Part shown: positions 16,461 through 25,544 of the stretch, in pieces
Layout of the letters: each line of letters begins with the position of its first letter
How positions within the stretch are numbered: position 1 is the first letter of the stretch
Assembly (NCBI RefSeq): GCF_029223525.1
Contig: NZ_JARHTQ010000009.1
Span: forward strand, 62,001-126,000
Length of the DNA stretch: 64,000 nt
Direction: 5' to 3'
From: Streptantibioticus ferralitis
GTDB lineage: Bacteria > Actinomycetota > Actinomycetes > Streptomycetales > Streptomycetaceae
Translations under genes and position numbers: made by a program
The notes under the pieces: generated by a model
What the model was told of the DNA's origin: nothing
What the model saw: the letters and a program-made list of their open reading frames with translations, nothing else
Databases searched by the model: none

Positions 16461-16510
16461 TGACCTACGCATTACGAGTGCGTCGCTCTGGCCGACTGAG
16501 CTAAGGCGGC
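16434..16510 (-). tRNA. tRNA-Thr(CGT)
   Basis: Read on the minus strand, a 7-bp acceptor (GCCGCCT with AGGCGGC) encloses a canonical D-arm. The anticodon loop CTCGTAA sits on the stem ACGCA/TGCGT and the T-arm contains GGTTCGATTCC. The 3' CCA is encoded. The anticodon CGT reads ACG threonine codons. The gene is intact although the prophage is attached to its 3' side, so the integration restores the tRNA end. Confidence 0.97.
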
Positions 16511-16683
16511 ATGTTGCTGTGCACGTGGTGGCAGCAGCAACGGCGCTAAGTCTACACAGTGAGCGGGGGTGCTCCGCACGGTGGTTTTCTGGGGTGCGGG
16601 GTGCGGGGTGGTACGTATCGCCACGGACAGTAGCCATTGCCGTGAGCGTCATGAGGTGGCCCGAGGTGCGAGGAGAGGGCTCG

Positions 16684-17817
16684 GTGGGGGCCGTGCGGTG
16701 GGGCATGCTCGCTGTGCTGTGCGTGAGTCTGCTGCTGGTGGCGATGGACGCCACGATCCTCAACGTGGCGTTGCCGTCGCTGATTGACGATCTTCGGCCG
16801 GGGGCGCTTCAGCAGTCGTGGATCATCGACATCTACGGGCTGGTGCTGGGCGGGGTGCTGGTTTCCACGGGGGCGCTTGGGGACCGGTATGGGCGCAAGG
16901 CGCTGTTCCTGGCCGGGTTCGGGCTGTTCGGGGTGGCGTCCGTGGTCGCCGCGACGGCGGGCAGTTCGTGGCAGCTGATCGCGGGGCGGGGGCTGCTGGG
17001 GCTTGGCGGGGCACTGGTGATGCCGTCCACGCTCTCGTTGATCCGGAACATCTTCACCGATCCGCGGGAGCGCACGCTGGTCATCGGGATCTGGGCAGCG
17101 GTGGCACGGCCGGGGGCGGGGGCGTCCATCGGGCCGTTGGTGGGTGGGCCGCTGGTGGAGCGGTACGGGTGGTCGGCGGCGTTCTGCGTCAATGTGCCGG
17201 TGGTCGTGGTGGCGGTGGCCGCCGGGGTCCGGTTGCTGCCGGAGTCCAAGGATCCGCACCCCCGGGCGCTTCGACTGCTGGCTGATGCACCACGTAGGCG
17301 TGCAGGCGCTGCCGGGTGGGAGTCTGCGGGCGCTCTCCGCCGGGTTCGCGGTGCTCGCGGTGGTGCCGGAGCCGACGACGTACCCGGGGGTCGCGGTCGT
17401 CCTCGCGGCGCTCGGCATCGGGGACGGGCTGGCGGTCACCACCGGGGCGGCGGTCATGTTGTCCGCGGTTCCGGCGGCGCGGGCCGGGCAGGCAGGTGCC
17501 GTCTCGGAGGCCTGCTACGAGCTCGGGGTGGGGCTCGGTGTGGCGCTGCTCGGCAGCATCCACGCCGCCATCTACCACAACAGGTTCCCTCAACTACCGC
17601 TTCATGGCAGTCATTTGGAGACGGCACCGCAGTCGGTCGGCGGCGCGGCCGAGGTCGCCCGGCAGGTGGGCGGCGCGGCCGGGGCGGCCGTGCTGGCCGC
17701 CGCGCGTTCGACAGCGCGCTCACCACCACCGCGTACGTCTCGGCCGGCATCGTGCTCGCCGCCGTACTCGCCACCGTTCTGGTACCGCGCGGCTTCACGG
17801 TGACCGCCGCGCACTGA
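16684..17817 (+). pseudogene. Decayed MFS drug-efflux (DHA2-type) transporter
   Basis: GTG 16684 with GAGGAGAGG upstream opens a good DHA2-type N-terminus. It has AVLCVSLLLVAMDATILNVA, GALGDRYGRKALF and FCVNVPVVVVAVAAG, about six membrane segments. At ~17270-17290 the matching sequence moves to the next frame (LRALSAGFAVLAVVPEPTTY, then GLAVTTGAAVMLSAVPAARA). It returns to the first frame for the final segment (TTAYVSAGIVLAAVLATVLV). The total span is ~378 codons against the usual ~480-500, so a central deletion plus at least two frameshifts are implied. It should be non-functional. Confidence 0.8.
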
Positions 17818-17828
17818 ACGTGCGGCGG

Positions 17829-19421
17829 TCAGGTGCAGGTCTTGCCGTTCTGCGGGGTGATCCCCTCCAGCAGATAGCGGTTGACGGCGGTGTCGACGCA
17901 GTCGTCACCGCTCGCGTAGGCGGTGTGCCCGTCGCCCTGATACGTCAGCAGCGTTCCGGAGGACAGTTGACCGGCGAGCGAACGCGCCCAGTCGTAAGGG
18001 GTCGCCGGATCGCGCGTCGTGCCGACGACGACGATGGGCCCGGCGCCCTTGGCCTCGATCCGCATCGGCCGCCCGGTCGCCTTGACCGGCCACGACGCAC
18101 AGCTCAGGCTCATCCAGGCGAAGTCCGGTCCGAGGTGCGGCGACGCCTTGCGGAAGGAGGGCAACGCGGCCTGGACATCGGCCGGGCTGTTGGTGGCGGG
18201 CGGTAGGTCGAGGCAGTTCACGGCGGCGTTGGCGTACATCAGGTTGGAGTAGGCGCCATCGGCGGAGCGTTCGTAGTACTGGTCGGACAGGGCGAGCAGA
18301 GGTCCGCCGTCGCCGCGGTTGGCCGACGTCAGCGCGTCCCGCAGTACGGGCCACAGCTGCTTGGCGTACATCGCCTCGATCAGGCCGGAGGTGCCCAGCG
18401 ACTCGCCGAGTTGGCGGCTCTGGCCGGTGCGCAGCGGATGCGCGTCGAGGTTGCTCAGGAACCTGACGATGTACTGGTCCGCCGCCGCCCTGGTCTGGCC
18501 CATCGGGCATCCGGTGTGCTGTACGCAGTCCGCGACGAAGGACTGGAAGGCGGTCTCGAAGCCCTGTGCCTGGGTGCGGCTCTCATCGAGAGCGGACAGC
18601 GAGGGGTCCATCGCGCCGTCGAGCACGAGATGGCCCACCCGGGACGGGAACAGGCCCGCGTAGGTGGCACCGAGCATGGAGCCGTAGGACTTGCCGACGT
18701 AGTTGAGCTTGGCGTCGCCGAGCAGTGCCCGCAGGATGTCCATGTCGCGGGCCGCCTCGACGGTGCTGACGTGCGAGAGCAGCTTCGCGGAACGCTGCTC
18801 GCAGCCGTTCGCGAAGTTCTTGTCGGCGGCGGTGATCGCATTGATCTCGGCCTGGCTGTGCGGATCGTTGTCGACCTCGGTGAACGCGTCCATCTGCGGG
18901 TCCGTCAGGCACACGACGGGCTCGCTGCGGGCGACACCGCGCGGGTCCATGCCCACGATGTCGTAGCGGGCGCGCACCGGCGCCGGGTAGCGCGCGGCAG
19001 CGATCTGCGCGTAGTCGACCGCGGAGCCGCCGGGACCGCCCGGGTTGACCAGCAGTGAGCCGATCCGCTGCCCGGGGCCGGTGGCCTTCTTGCGGGCGAC
19101 GGACAGGGTGAGGTCCTGCGCGGCGACGGGGTGGTTGTAGTCGAGCGGGGCCTTCATCGTGGCGCACTGGAAGCCGGCGGTACCGCAGTCACGCCAGGTC
19201 AACTGCTGCCCGTAGTAGGGCTTGAGGGCGTCCGGGATCGCCGCGGGCAGCGGTGCCAGGGGGGCCACCGACCGCTTGGCCGGCCCCGCGTCCGAGGCGG
19301 CGGCTCCGGTCGGCCTCGAGGCGGCCGCGCTGCGGACGGAACCGGCCGAACAACCGGAGAGCATCAGGCCCGCGACGGCGAGCACGGTGGTGGAGGTACG
19401 GAGCAGGCGTGCGGTGTCCAT
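17829..19421 (-). CDS. Secreted lipoprotein alpha/beta-hydrolase, TAP-family peptidase (SlpD/E-like)
   Basis: 530 residues from ATG 19421; a GTG three codons earlier sits closer to GGGAGGA and is equally possible. A signal peptide ends in the lipobox LSGC with C24 as the lipidated cysteine, so the enzyme is anchored outside the membrane. The hydrolase core has the oxyanion motif LLVNPGGPGGS, the nucleophile in YVGKSYGSMLG, an acid in GTTRDPATPYDWA and the histidine in YQGDGHTAY. The TAP-like C-terminal domain is complete. It probably removes short peptides from the N-termini of extracellular proteins, like the tripeptidyl aminopeptidases of Streptomyces. It converges with the MFS pseudogene. 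Confidence 0.9.
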   Translation of the reverse strand: MDTARLLRTSTTVLAVAGLMLSGCSAGSVRSAAASRPTGAAASDAGPAKRSVAPLAPLPAAIPDALKPYYGQQLTWRDCGTAGFQCATMKAPLDYNHPVAAQDLTLSVARKKATGPGQRIGSLLVNPGGPGGSAVDYAQIAAARYPAPVRARYDIVGMDPRGVARSEPVVCLTDPQMDAFTEVDNDPHSQAEINAITAADKNFANGCEQRSAKLLSHVSTVEAARDMDILRALLGDAKLNYVGKSYGSMLGATYAGLFPSRVGHLVLDGAMDPSLSALDESRTQAQGFETAFQSFVADCVQHTGCPMGQTRAAADQYIVRFLSNLDAHPLRTGQSRQLGESLGTSGLIEAMYAKQLWPVLRDALTSANRGDGGPLLALSDQYYERSADGAYSNLMYANAAVNCLDLPPATNSPADVQAALPSFRKASPHLGPDFAWMSLSCASWPVKATGRPMRIEAKGAGPIVVVGTTRDPATPYDWARSLAGQLSSGTLLTYQGDGHTAYASGDDCVDTAVNRYLLEGITPQNGKTCT

Positions 19422-19575
19422 GAGTGCCACAAGTCCTCCCGTCGTGTTTCGCGAGCCTATCCACACCGTCGTCCGGTATGCGCACTTCCGCGAGTTCTTA
19501 TGGGTGATTATTCGGGTGAATTTTCGATCAGACCTGTGGTGGGGTGCTCTACCGGGCGGTACCTGGCAGGGAGTC

Positions 19576-20721
19576 TCAGGTGGCCTCCATCGGGGTGATC
19601 CGGTGGCTTCCGCGGCCGTGCCCGAAGCGGTGGCGGTGGTGACGGCGGTACGGGTGGTGACGGCGGTACGGGTGGCGATGGCGGTACCGGTGGTGATGGC
19701 CGTACGAGTGAGGCCGCAGCTCCTCCGTGAGGTAGCCGGAGACCAGCGCGAGCAGATGGCGCCGCGCGCCGCCGCCGAGATCGGGGTCGGGGGCGACCTC
19801 GTCGAGGAATCGGGCCCTTACCCCGCCGCGCCGCAGCGCGGTCCGCAGCCGCAGACCGGAAGCCCGCTCCCGGTCCTCGTCCACGGCGGCGGCGAGCAGC
19901 AGCCGCGGCCGGGAGCCGGGCGACGAGGGCGCGGCGGCGATGCCCGCGGTGTCGTACGTGCCGGAGACGCCCGCTGCCGCGCGGTACCGGTCCGGGTGAG
20001 CGAGCTCGGCGCGCACCGCGCAGGGGGCGAGGTCCCCGACACCGATGACGGCGCGGGCCTCACGGCCGCCGTCGGCGCGGTAGTAGCGGGCGGCGGTGTC
20101 CAGTGCGGCGGACGGATCCGCCGAGCAGTCGCGCGGCATGACGACGATCAGCGGATCGGCCGTCCCCTGGGTGATGGAGCCCGCCAACGCCGCGTACAGC
20201 TGCTCGCTGTCCGGCTCGGCCGGTAGATAGGCCGCGACCATCGGGAACGCCGGGGCACCCGGACGGCCGTACTGCGCAGGCAGCCAGACTCGGGTACCGC
20301 CGGGCAGCTCCTGCAGCGTGCCGCCGACCGAGTGGGCCACGGTACGCGGGGGGTTCCCAGCCGCGTCCTGGGGAGCCGCGTGGGGCACGGGCTGCGGCGG
20401 GGCGGCGGGGGCACGGCCGGGGCGGCCCGCGGTCGGCGGTTGGGCTTTGGCGACGGAGTGTCGGGCGGCCGACGCGTCGGCGGCCGAGGCGGTACGCGGA
20501 CGCGTTCCGGTGTGCGCCAGCTGGATCGCGTAACCGATCGCGGTGGCCAGGACCAGCAGGGCCGCGGCCGCACGGAACACCACCGGGCGGTAGTCGGTGG
20601 GGAGTTCGTACACCCGGCCGCTGCGCTCGGCGGACCAGCGCACGACGGCGGCGCGGGCGAGCAGCGCCGCGACAACGGCGAGTGACGCGAGCGGCGCCGT
20701 ACTCAGCAGGGCAGAATCCAC
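19576..20721 (-). CDS. Membrane-anchored esterase-like protein, probably catalytically dead, with His/Arg repeat tail
   Basis: 381 residues. Two membrane segments (LLSTAPLASLAVVAALLAR and FRAAAALLVLATAIGYAIQ) precede a Pro/Ala linker. An esterase-D-like domain follows. At the nucleophile position the sequence is VIGVGDLAPCAVRAELAHPD instead of GxSxGG, so the serine is missing. After GGARRHLLALVSGYLTEELR the protein ends in a tail of six-residue units (YRHRHP, YRRHHP, YRRHHR) very rich in His and Arg. The fold assignment is moderate and the function unknown; the tail could bind metal or polyanions. Confidence 0.6.
   Translation of the reverse strand: MDSALLSTAPLASLAVVAALLARAAVVRWSAERSGRVYELPTDYRPVVFRAAAALLVLATAIGYAIQLAHTGTRPRTASAADASAARHSVAKAQPPTAGRPGRAPAAPPQPVPHAAPQDAAGNPPRTVAHSVGGTLQELPGGTRVWLPAQYGRPGAPAFPMVAAYLPAEPDSEQLYAALAGSITQGTADPLIVVMPRDCSADPSAALDTAARYYRADGGREARAVIGVGDLAPCAVRAELAHPDRYRAAAGVSGTYDTAGIAAAPSSPGSRPRLLLAAAVDEDRERASGLRLRTALRRGGVRARFLDEVAPDPDLGGGARRHLLALVSGYLTEELRPHSYGHHHRYRHRHPYRRHHPYRRHHRHRFGHGRGSHRITPMEAT
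19634..19705. repeat. Four tandem 18-bp repeats coding the His/Arg tail
   Basis: Four consecutive 18-bp units of the type GGGTGGTGACGGCGGTAC run without gaps and differ at one to four positions each. Being a multiple of three, copy-number change would keep frame and lengthen or shorten the tail by six residues. Confidence 0.85.
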
Positions 20722-20858
20722 CTACGCACCAACCTGAGGGGGACAACCGGGCCAACCGGCCCGGGGCAGCGTGCAAGGCTTCCCCCCGCCGGGTGCGCCG
20801 CCAACCGCGCGATACCCGAGGATCACCCGAAGGCACCAACCTCGAACGGGGCCCTGCG

Positions 20859-20882
20859 GCCAGTCGGGTTCAGCCGACTGGC
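20859..20882 (-). terminator. Hairpin downstream of the delta' gene
   Basis: GCCAGTCGG and CCGACTGGC flank the loop GTTCAG, 78 bases past the delta' stop on the minus strand. The string AGTCGGGTTCAGCCG of this hairpin is repeated directly 28 bases to the right. No U-tract is present, so termination is only likely. Confidence 0.45.
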
Positions 20883-20959
20883 TGCAGAGCAGTCGGGTTC
20901 AGCCGGATCCGTCTCGCGGCGCCGCCCACGAGCAGGTGCGGCGGCCCGCGAGGGCGGGG

Positions 20960-22174
20960 TCAGCCCGCGCGGAGCGCCATCGTCATCGCCTCCACCGCGA
21001 GCAGCGGCGCCACATTGCTGTCCAGGGCCTCGCGGCAGGCCAGCACCGCCTCTATGCGGCGCAGGGTGTTCTCCGGGCGGCCGTTCGCCGCTATGCGGGT
21101 GATGGCATCGCGGACCTCGGTGTTGGCGATCGGCGTCGATGTGCCCAACTGGACGGCCAGCACATCACGGTAGAAACCGGCGAGGTCGGTCAGTGCCAGG
21201 TCCAGGGTGTCCCGCTGGGTACGGGTCGAGCGGCGCTTCTGCCGGTCGGCCAACTCCTTCATCGCGCCCGCCGTTCCGCGCGGCATCCGGCCGCCGGTGC
21301 CGGCCGCGGCGCCCAGCGCGGCGCGTAGCTCCTCGGTCTCCTTGGCGTCGACCTCCTCCGCGACCTGCTTGGCGTCCTCGGTGGCCGAGTCCACCAGCAT
21401 CTGGGCGGCCTTCAAACACCCGCCTATGTCGTCGAGTTGGAGCGGCAGCCGCAGCACGGCGGCCCGGCGCTCCCTGGCCCGCTCGTCGGTCGCCAGCCGT
21501 CGCGCCCGGTCGATGTGGCCCTGCGTCGCGCGGGCGACGGTCGCGGCCAGCTCGGGCTCGATCCCGTCACGTCGTACGAGGACATCGGCGACGGCGTCCA
21601 CCGGCGGGGTGCGCAGGTTCAGATGACGGCACCGGGAACGGATCGTCGGCAGTACGTCCTCGATCGACGGCGCGCACAGCAGCCACACCGTGCGGGGCGC
21701 GGGCTCCTCGACCGCCTTGAGCAGGACGTTTCCGGCGCCTTCGGTGAGCCGGTCGGCGTCCGCCATGACGATCACCTGCCAGCGGCCGTTCGCCGGGGAC
21801 ATGGAGGAGCGGCGCACCAGATCGCGGGTGTCCTTCACACCGATCGACAACTGGTCGGTGGCGACCACTTCGACGTCGGCGTGCGTGCCGACCAGTGTCG
21901 TATGGCATCCGTCGCAGAACCCGCAGCCAGGCGCGCCGCCGAGCGCGCGGTCCGGGCTGACGCACTGCAGGGCCGCGGCGAAGGCACGGGCAGCGGTGGA
22001 ACGGCCGGCGCCGGGGGGGCCGGTGAACAGCCAGGCGTGCGTCATCTTCGATGCCGCACGCGGCGGTTCGGCGCCCTCGGCGGCGGCGGTGACCAGTGCG
22101 TCGGCGTCGCGGGCGGCGGCGGTGAGCTGCGCGATGACGGGCTGTTGCCCGATCAGGTCGTCCCAGACTGCCAT
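20960..22174 (-). CDS. holB: DNA polymerase III subunit delta'
   Basis: 404 residues from ATG 22174, preceded by AAAGGGGG. It is the clamp-loader subunit that, with tau/gamma and delta, opens and loads the sliding clamp. The AAA+ domain has WDDLIGQQPVIAQL, the P-loop-like GPPGAGRSTAARA, a zinc finger (CGFCDGC, first Cys in SPDRALGGAPGCG), and the sensor-type AVEEPAPRTVWLL. It is separated by 230 bp from the thymidylate kinase gene upstream; the pairing of tmk and holB is common. The C-terminal collar region is helical. Confidence 0.92.
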   Translation of the reverse strand: MAVWDDLIGQQPVIAQLTAAARDADALVTAAAEGAEPPRAASKMTHAWLFTGPPGAGRSTAARAFAAALQCVSPDRALGGAPGCGFCDGCHTTLVGTHADVEVVATDQLSIGVKDTRDLVRRSSMSPANGRWQVIVMADADRLTEGAGNVLLKAVEEPAPRTVWLLCAPSIEDVLPTIRSRCRHLNLRTPPVDAVADVLVRRDGIEPELAATVARATQGHIDRARRLATDERARERRAAVLRLPLQLDDIGGCLKAAQMLVDSATEDAKQVAEEVDAKETEELRAALGAAAGTGGRMPRGTAGAMKELADRQKRRSTRTQRDTLDLALTDLAGFYRDVLAVQLGTSTPIANTEVRDAITRIAANGRPENTLRRIEAVLACREALDSNVAPLLAVEAMTMALRAG

Positions 22175-22259
22175 CGGTGTCCCCCTTTCCTCGATGCGTG
22201 CTCTCTTTATTGTGGGGGGCGGGTCTGACAACGGTTTCTCACCCACCCGCCCGCTCTTT

Positions 22260-22340
22260 CCGGGGGCTGCGCCCCCGGGCCCCCGGTTCCTGGGGCTGCG
22301 CCCCGGGCCCGTTCTTGGGGCTGCGCCTCAAACCCCCTTT
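22260..22340. repeat. Three copies of the GGGGCTGCGCCCC intergenic repeat
   Basis: The palindromic core GGGGCTGCGCCCC and close variants occur three times between tmk and holB. The same core makes up the large array at 57190-57870. Each copy can form a hairpin and may end tmk transcription. Confidence 0.7.
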
Positions 22341-22404
22341 TCACAGGGAGCAGCCGCGGCGGCGGCGACCGGAGCGGGCCGGCCGCCGGTCCGCCGGTCA
22401 GGGC

Positions 22405-25400
22405 CTATCGGCGGCCCTTGCCCCGGCGGTTTCGGGGGTCGTCCTCGTCGTGGGGGCCCAGGAGTTCGTCGGCCAGGGTGGGGAGGTCGTCCAAGGGGGT
22501 TTCCTCGGCCCAGCTGGGGCGAGGGCGCTTACGTGCCTGCTGGGGGTCGACCTGGGGGAGTTCGCGGGTGCGCTCCGGTGTCTGCTCCTCGCGGAACAGC
22601 CACGGCGGAACGCGGTCCGCCGGGTCGCCCTCAGGCTGGACCGGCGGCAGTACCGCCGTCTCCTCCTGTGCGGACTCCGGCCGCACCGGTGGCAGTACGG
22701 TCGTCTCCTCGGCGTCCGAGGGACGGGGGACCTCGATCGTGTGCGTGGTCTCCGCGTCCGGCGAGGTGGCGCGCGGGGTCTCGACGGTCTGCGTGGTGTC
22801 GTTCGGCTCGGCGGCGACCGGGGTCTCGATGGTCTGGGTCGCGTCGTTCTCGGTGGCGGCCGCCTGCGCGGCCTGGCGGGCCTGTTCCGCGCGGAGCAGA
22901 GCCTCCTCGGCCTTGCGCTGCTTCTCCAGGCGGCGTTCCTCGGCTTCGGCGCGCAGCCGGTCCTGCTCCTCCTTCTGGCGGCGCAGCCGCTCCTGCTCCT
23001 CGGCCCGGGCGCGCTCCTCGGCCTCCTTGCGGGCGCGCTCCTCCTCGGCCCGCTGACGGGCCTCCTCCGCAGCCTTGCGCTCGGCCTCCGCCTGGCGCTC
23101 CGCCTCCTCGCGGAGGCGCTGCTCCTCGGCGAGGCGCTTGCGCTCCTCCTCCGCGGCGCGCAGCCGCGCGAGCTGCTCCTGGCGTTCGCGCTCCTGGCGC
23201 TCCTCCTCGGCCTTGCGGGCGGCTTCCTCCTCGGCCCGCTGACGGGCCTCCTCCGCAGCCTTGCGCTCGGCTTCGGCGCGGGCCTCGATCTCCTGGTCGG
23301 AGAGCGGCAGCAGCTGGTCCAGACGGTGCCGTACGATCCGGGTCACCGCGTCCGGCTCCTGGCCCGCGTCGACCACCAGGTAACGCGACGGGTCCGCCGC
23401 GGCCAGCGTCAGGAAGCCCTTGCGCACCCGCTCGTGGAACTCGACGGGCTCGGACTCCAACCGGTCCGGCGCCTCGGTGAACCGCTCCCTGGCGGTCTCC
23501 GGCGAGACGTCCAGAAGCACCGTCAGATGCGGTACCAGGCCGTTGGTGGCCCAACGGGAGATCCGGGCGATCTCGGTCGGCGACAGATCGCGGCCCGCAC
23601 CCTGGTAGGCCACCGACGAGTCGATGTACCGGTCGGAGATCACGATCGCACCGCGCTCCAGCGCCGGGCGGACGACGGTGTCGATGTGCTCGGCGCGGTC
23701 GGCCGCGTAGAGCAGTGCCTCGGCGCGGTGCGAGATGCCGGTACTGGAGACGTCCAGCAGGATCGACCGCAGCCGCTTGCCGATGGCGGTCGCGCCGGGC
23801 TCGCGGGTGACCACGACCTCGTGGCCCTTGCCTCGGATCCACTCGGCGAGGGCCTCGACCTGGGTGGACTTGCCCGCGCCGTCGCCGCCCTCGACCACGA
23901 TGAAGAAACCGGATCCGGCCGGCGCCTGCGCCGGCTCGCCGCCACGCAGTGCCTCGCGCAGGTCGCGCCGCAGCGACACGCCCTGCCGGTCGTCGAGCTT
24001 GCCGAGCACCAGCGCGGCAACCGGCAGCAGCAGCGCGCCGACCAGCATCAGCGTGTACGCGGCTCCGCCGTGGTCGAAGGTGAAGTGCCCGGCGACCACC
24101 CGGTGCGGCCCGATCGCTCCCGCGACCAGCGGCGCGGCGACCACGGCCGCGCCCACCGCGACCCGTACCACCGCGTGCAGGTGCTCGGTGGTCCGCGCCC
24201 GGCGCGGCTCTTCGGCTTCCTGGTCGATCACCGTGTGGCCGGTGTTGGCGGCGACTCCGGCGGCATAGCCCGCGAGCAGCGCGAGCAGCAGCACGGTGGT
24301 GGCGTCGGGGACGAGTCCGATGAGCAGCAGCGCGATCCCGCTGACCGCGATGGCGAGGCCGAGCAGTCGGCGGCGGGAGAAGGCGGGCAGTACCCGGGTC
24401 GCGGTACGGATCCCCAGCACCGGCGCCGCGGTCAACGCCAGCACCATCAGCCCGAACTCCACCGGCCCGCCGTCGAGGTCCGCGGCCTGCAGCACGGTGA
24501 GCGACACCGCCGCCGCTATGGCACCGGCGACCGCACCGCACGCGATGACCAGCGTCGGCAGCGCACCGGTACGGCCGCGCTCCTGGCCCGCGGGCCCCTT
24601 GGGCAGCCGCAGGCCCTCCAGCGGCGAGCGCGGGCGCGGCGTGGCGGCGCCCGGCAGTTCGAGGAAGTACAGCACCACGATGGAAGCGGCGAACAGACCG
24701 GCCGCGACGTACGAGGAGAGCGCGACCTGGTGCAGGGAGAACCAGTCGGAGCCGAGCGCGACCACGTTGTTGATCAAGGTGATCACGATCAGGGCGGCGG
24801 CGGCCACCGGCAGTGCGACGAATCCGGTGCGCAGGTTCAACCGGCGCAGCGCGTCGAGGTGATCGGGCGCGGGGCGTACGGCGCCGCCGTCGGCCGGCGG
24901 CGCGGGCAGCAGCGCCGGGGCGGCGCCGTCCCTGGCGACCTTCCAGAAACGTTCCGCGACACCGGTGGCGAAGACCGTGACCAGCAGCCAGGCGAGCGCG
25001 GTGTTCGGTACCCACTCGATCCACAGCGGGGCCACGACGAACAGCGCGAGCCGCACCGCATCCGCGCCGATCATGGTCCAGCGCCGGTCCAGCACCCCGG
25101 AGGACGCGGTGAGCGCCGACAGCGGCCCGAGCAGCACCGCGCCGAAGATCAGCGTCGACAGCAGCCGCAGGCCGAAGACGGCGGACAGGGCGAAGGCCAC
25201 CCCGCGGTAGCCGCCGCCGAGGCTCTGCGCCTCGTCGGCCGCCTGGACCGCGAGCACCAGTAGCACCAGCAGTCCGAGCCGGTCACCGACGGCTCCGGTG
25301 AACTGGGCGGTCCACAGCTTTCGCAGGGGCGGAATACGCAACAGCGAGGTCACGGCACGCTCGCGGGAGTCCGCGGCGAGTACTTCCGTGAAGTCGGTGG

Positions 25401-25440
25401 AACCGTGGGCCTCGCCCATTGGCTGCTCGGCACGCGTCAT
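22405..25440 (-). CDS. tmk: Thymidylate kinase with N-terminal MFS-like membrane domain and C-terminal coiled coil
   Basis: 1011 residues. Residues ~40-480 form about twelve membrane segments of an MFS-type fold (LLVLLVLAVQAADEA, LVIACGAVAGAIAAAVSL, ALLLLALLAGYAAGVAA). The kinase follows: P-loop VVEGGDGAGKST near 515, VVTREPG, and ISDRYIDSSVAYQG near 603, completing dTMP to dTDP phosphorylation. From ~716 to ~860 is a Glu/Ala/Arg coiled coil (QRAEEEAARKAEEERQERER), then a Thr/Pro acidic tail. This architecture is characteristic of Streptomyces. The transport domain may be vestigial or membrane-tethering. Confidence 0.92.
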   Translation of the reverse strand: MTRAEQPMGEAHGSTDFTEVLAADSRERAVTSLLRIPPLRKLWTAQFTGAVGDRLGLLVLLVLAVQAADEAQSLGGGYRGVAFALSAVFGLRLLSTLIFGAVLLGPLSALTASSGVLDRRWTMIGADAVRLALFVVAPLWIEWVPNTALAWLLVTVFATGVAERFWKVARDGAAPALLPAPPADGGAVRPAPDHLDALRRLNLRTGFVALPVAAAALIVITLINNVVALGSDWFSLHQVALSSYVAAGLFAASIVVLYFLELPGAATPRPRSPLEGLRLPKGPAGQERGRTGALPTLVIACGAVAGAIAAAVSLTVLQAADLDGGPVEFGLMVLALTAAPVLGIRTATRVLPAFSRRRLLGLAIAVSGIALLLIGLVPDATTVLLLALLAGYAAGVAANTGHTVIDQEAEEPRRARTTEHLHAVVRVAVGAAVVAAPLVAGAIGPHRVVAGHFTFDHGGAAYTLMLVGALLLPVAALVLGKLDDRQGVSLRRDLREALRGGEPAQAPAGSGFFIVVEGGDGAGKSTQVEALAEWIRGKGHEVVVTREPGATAIGKRLRSILLDVSSTGISHRAEALLYAADRAEHIDTVVRPALERGAIVISDRYIDSSVAYQGAGRDLSPTEIARISRWATNGLVPHLTVLLDVSPETARERFTEAPDRLESEPVEFHERVRKGFLTLAAADPSRYLVVDAGQEPDAVTRIVRHRLDQLLPLSDQEIEARAEAERKAAEEARQRAEEEAARKAEEERQERERQEQLARLRAAEEERKRLAEEQRLREEAERQAEAERKAAEEARQRAEEERARKEAEERARAEEQERLRRQKEEQDRLRAEAEERRLEKQRKAEEALLRAEQARQAAQAAATENDATQTIETPVAAEPNDTTQTVETPRATSPDAETTHTIEVPRPSDAEETTVLPPVRPESAQEETAVLPPVQPEGDPADRVPPWLFREEQTPERTRELPQVDPQQARKRPRPSWAEETPLDDLPTLADELLGPHDEDDPRNRRGKGRR

Positions 25441-25544
25441 CCTGCCAGCCTAACCGCAGGGACGCGGCGCGAGCCGCCCTGGCCGAGGGGTCGGCCGGGG
25501 CGGTTGCCCAGTCGTAACGGAACGATCATGCGCCGATCAAAGAT

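Noticed and set aside
22177-25263. Long plus-strand open frame of over 1000 codons opposite tmk
   Set aside because: High-GC shadow of tmk; low-complexity Arg/Gly/His composition, no ribosome site or motif.
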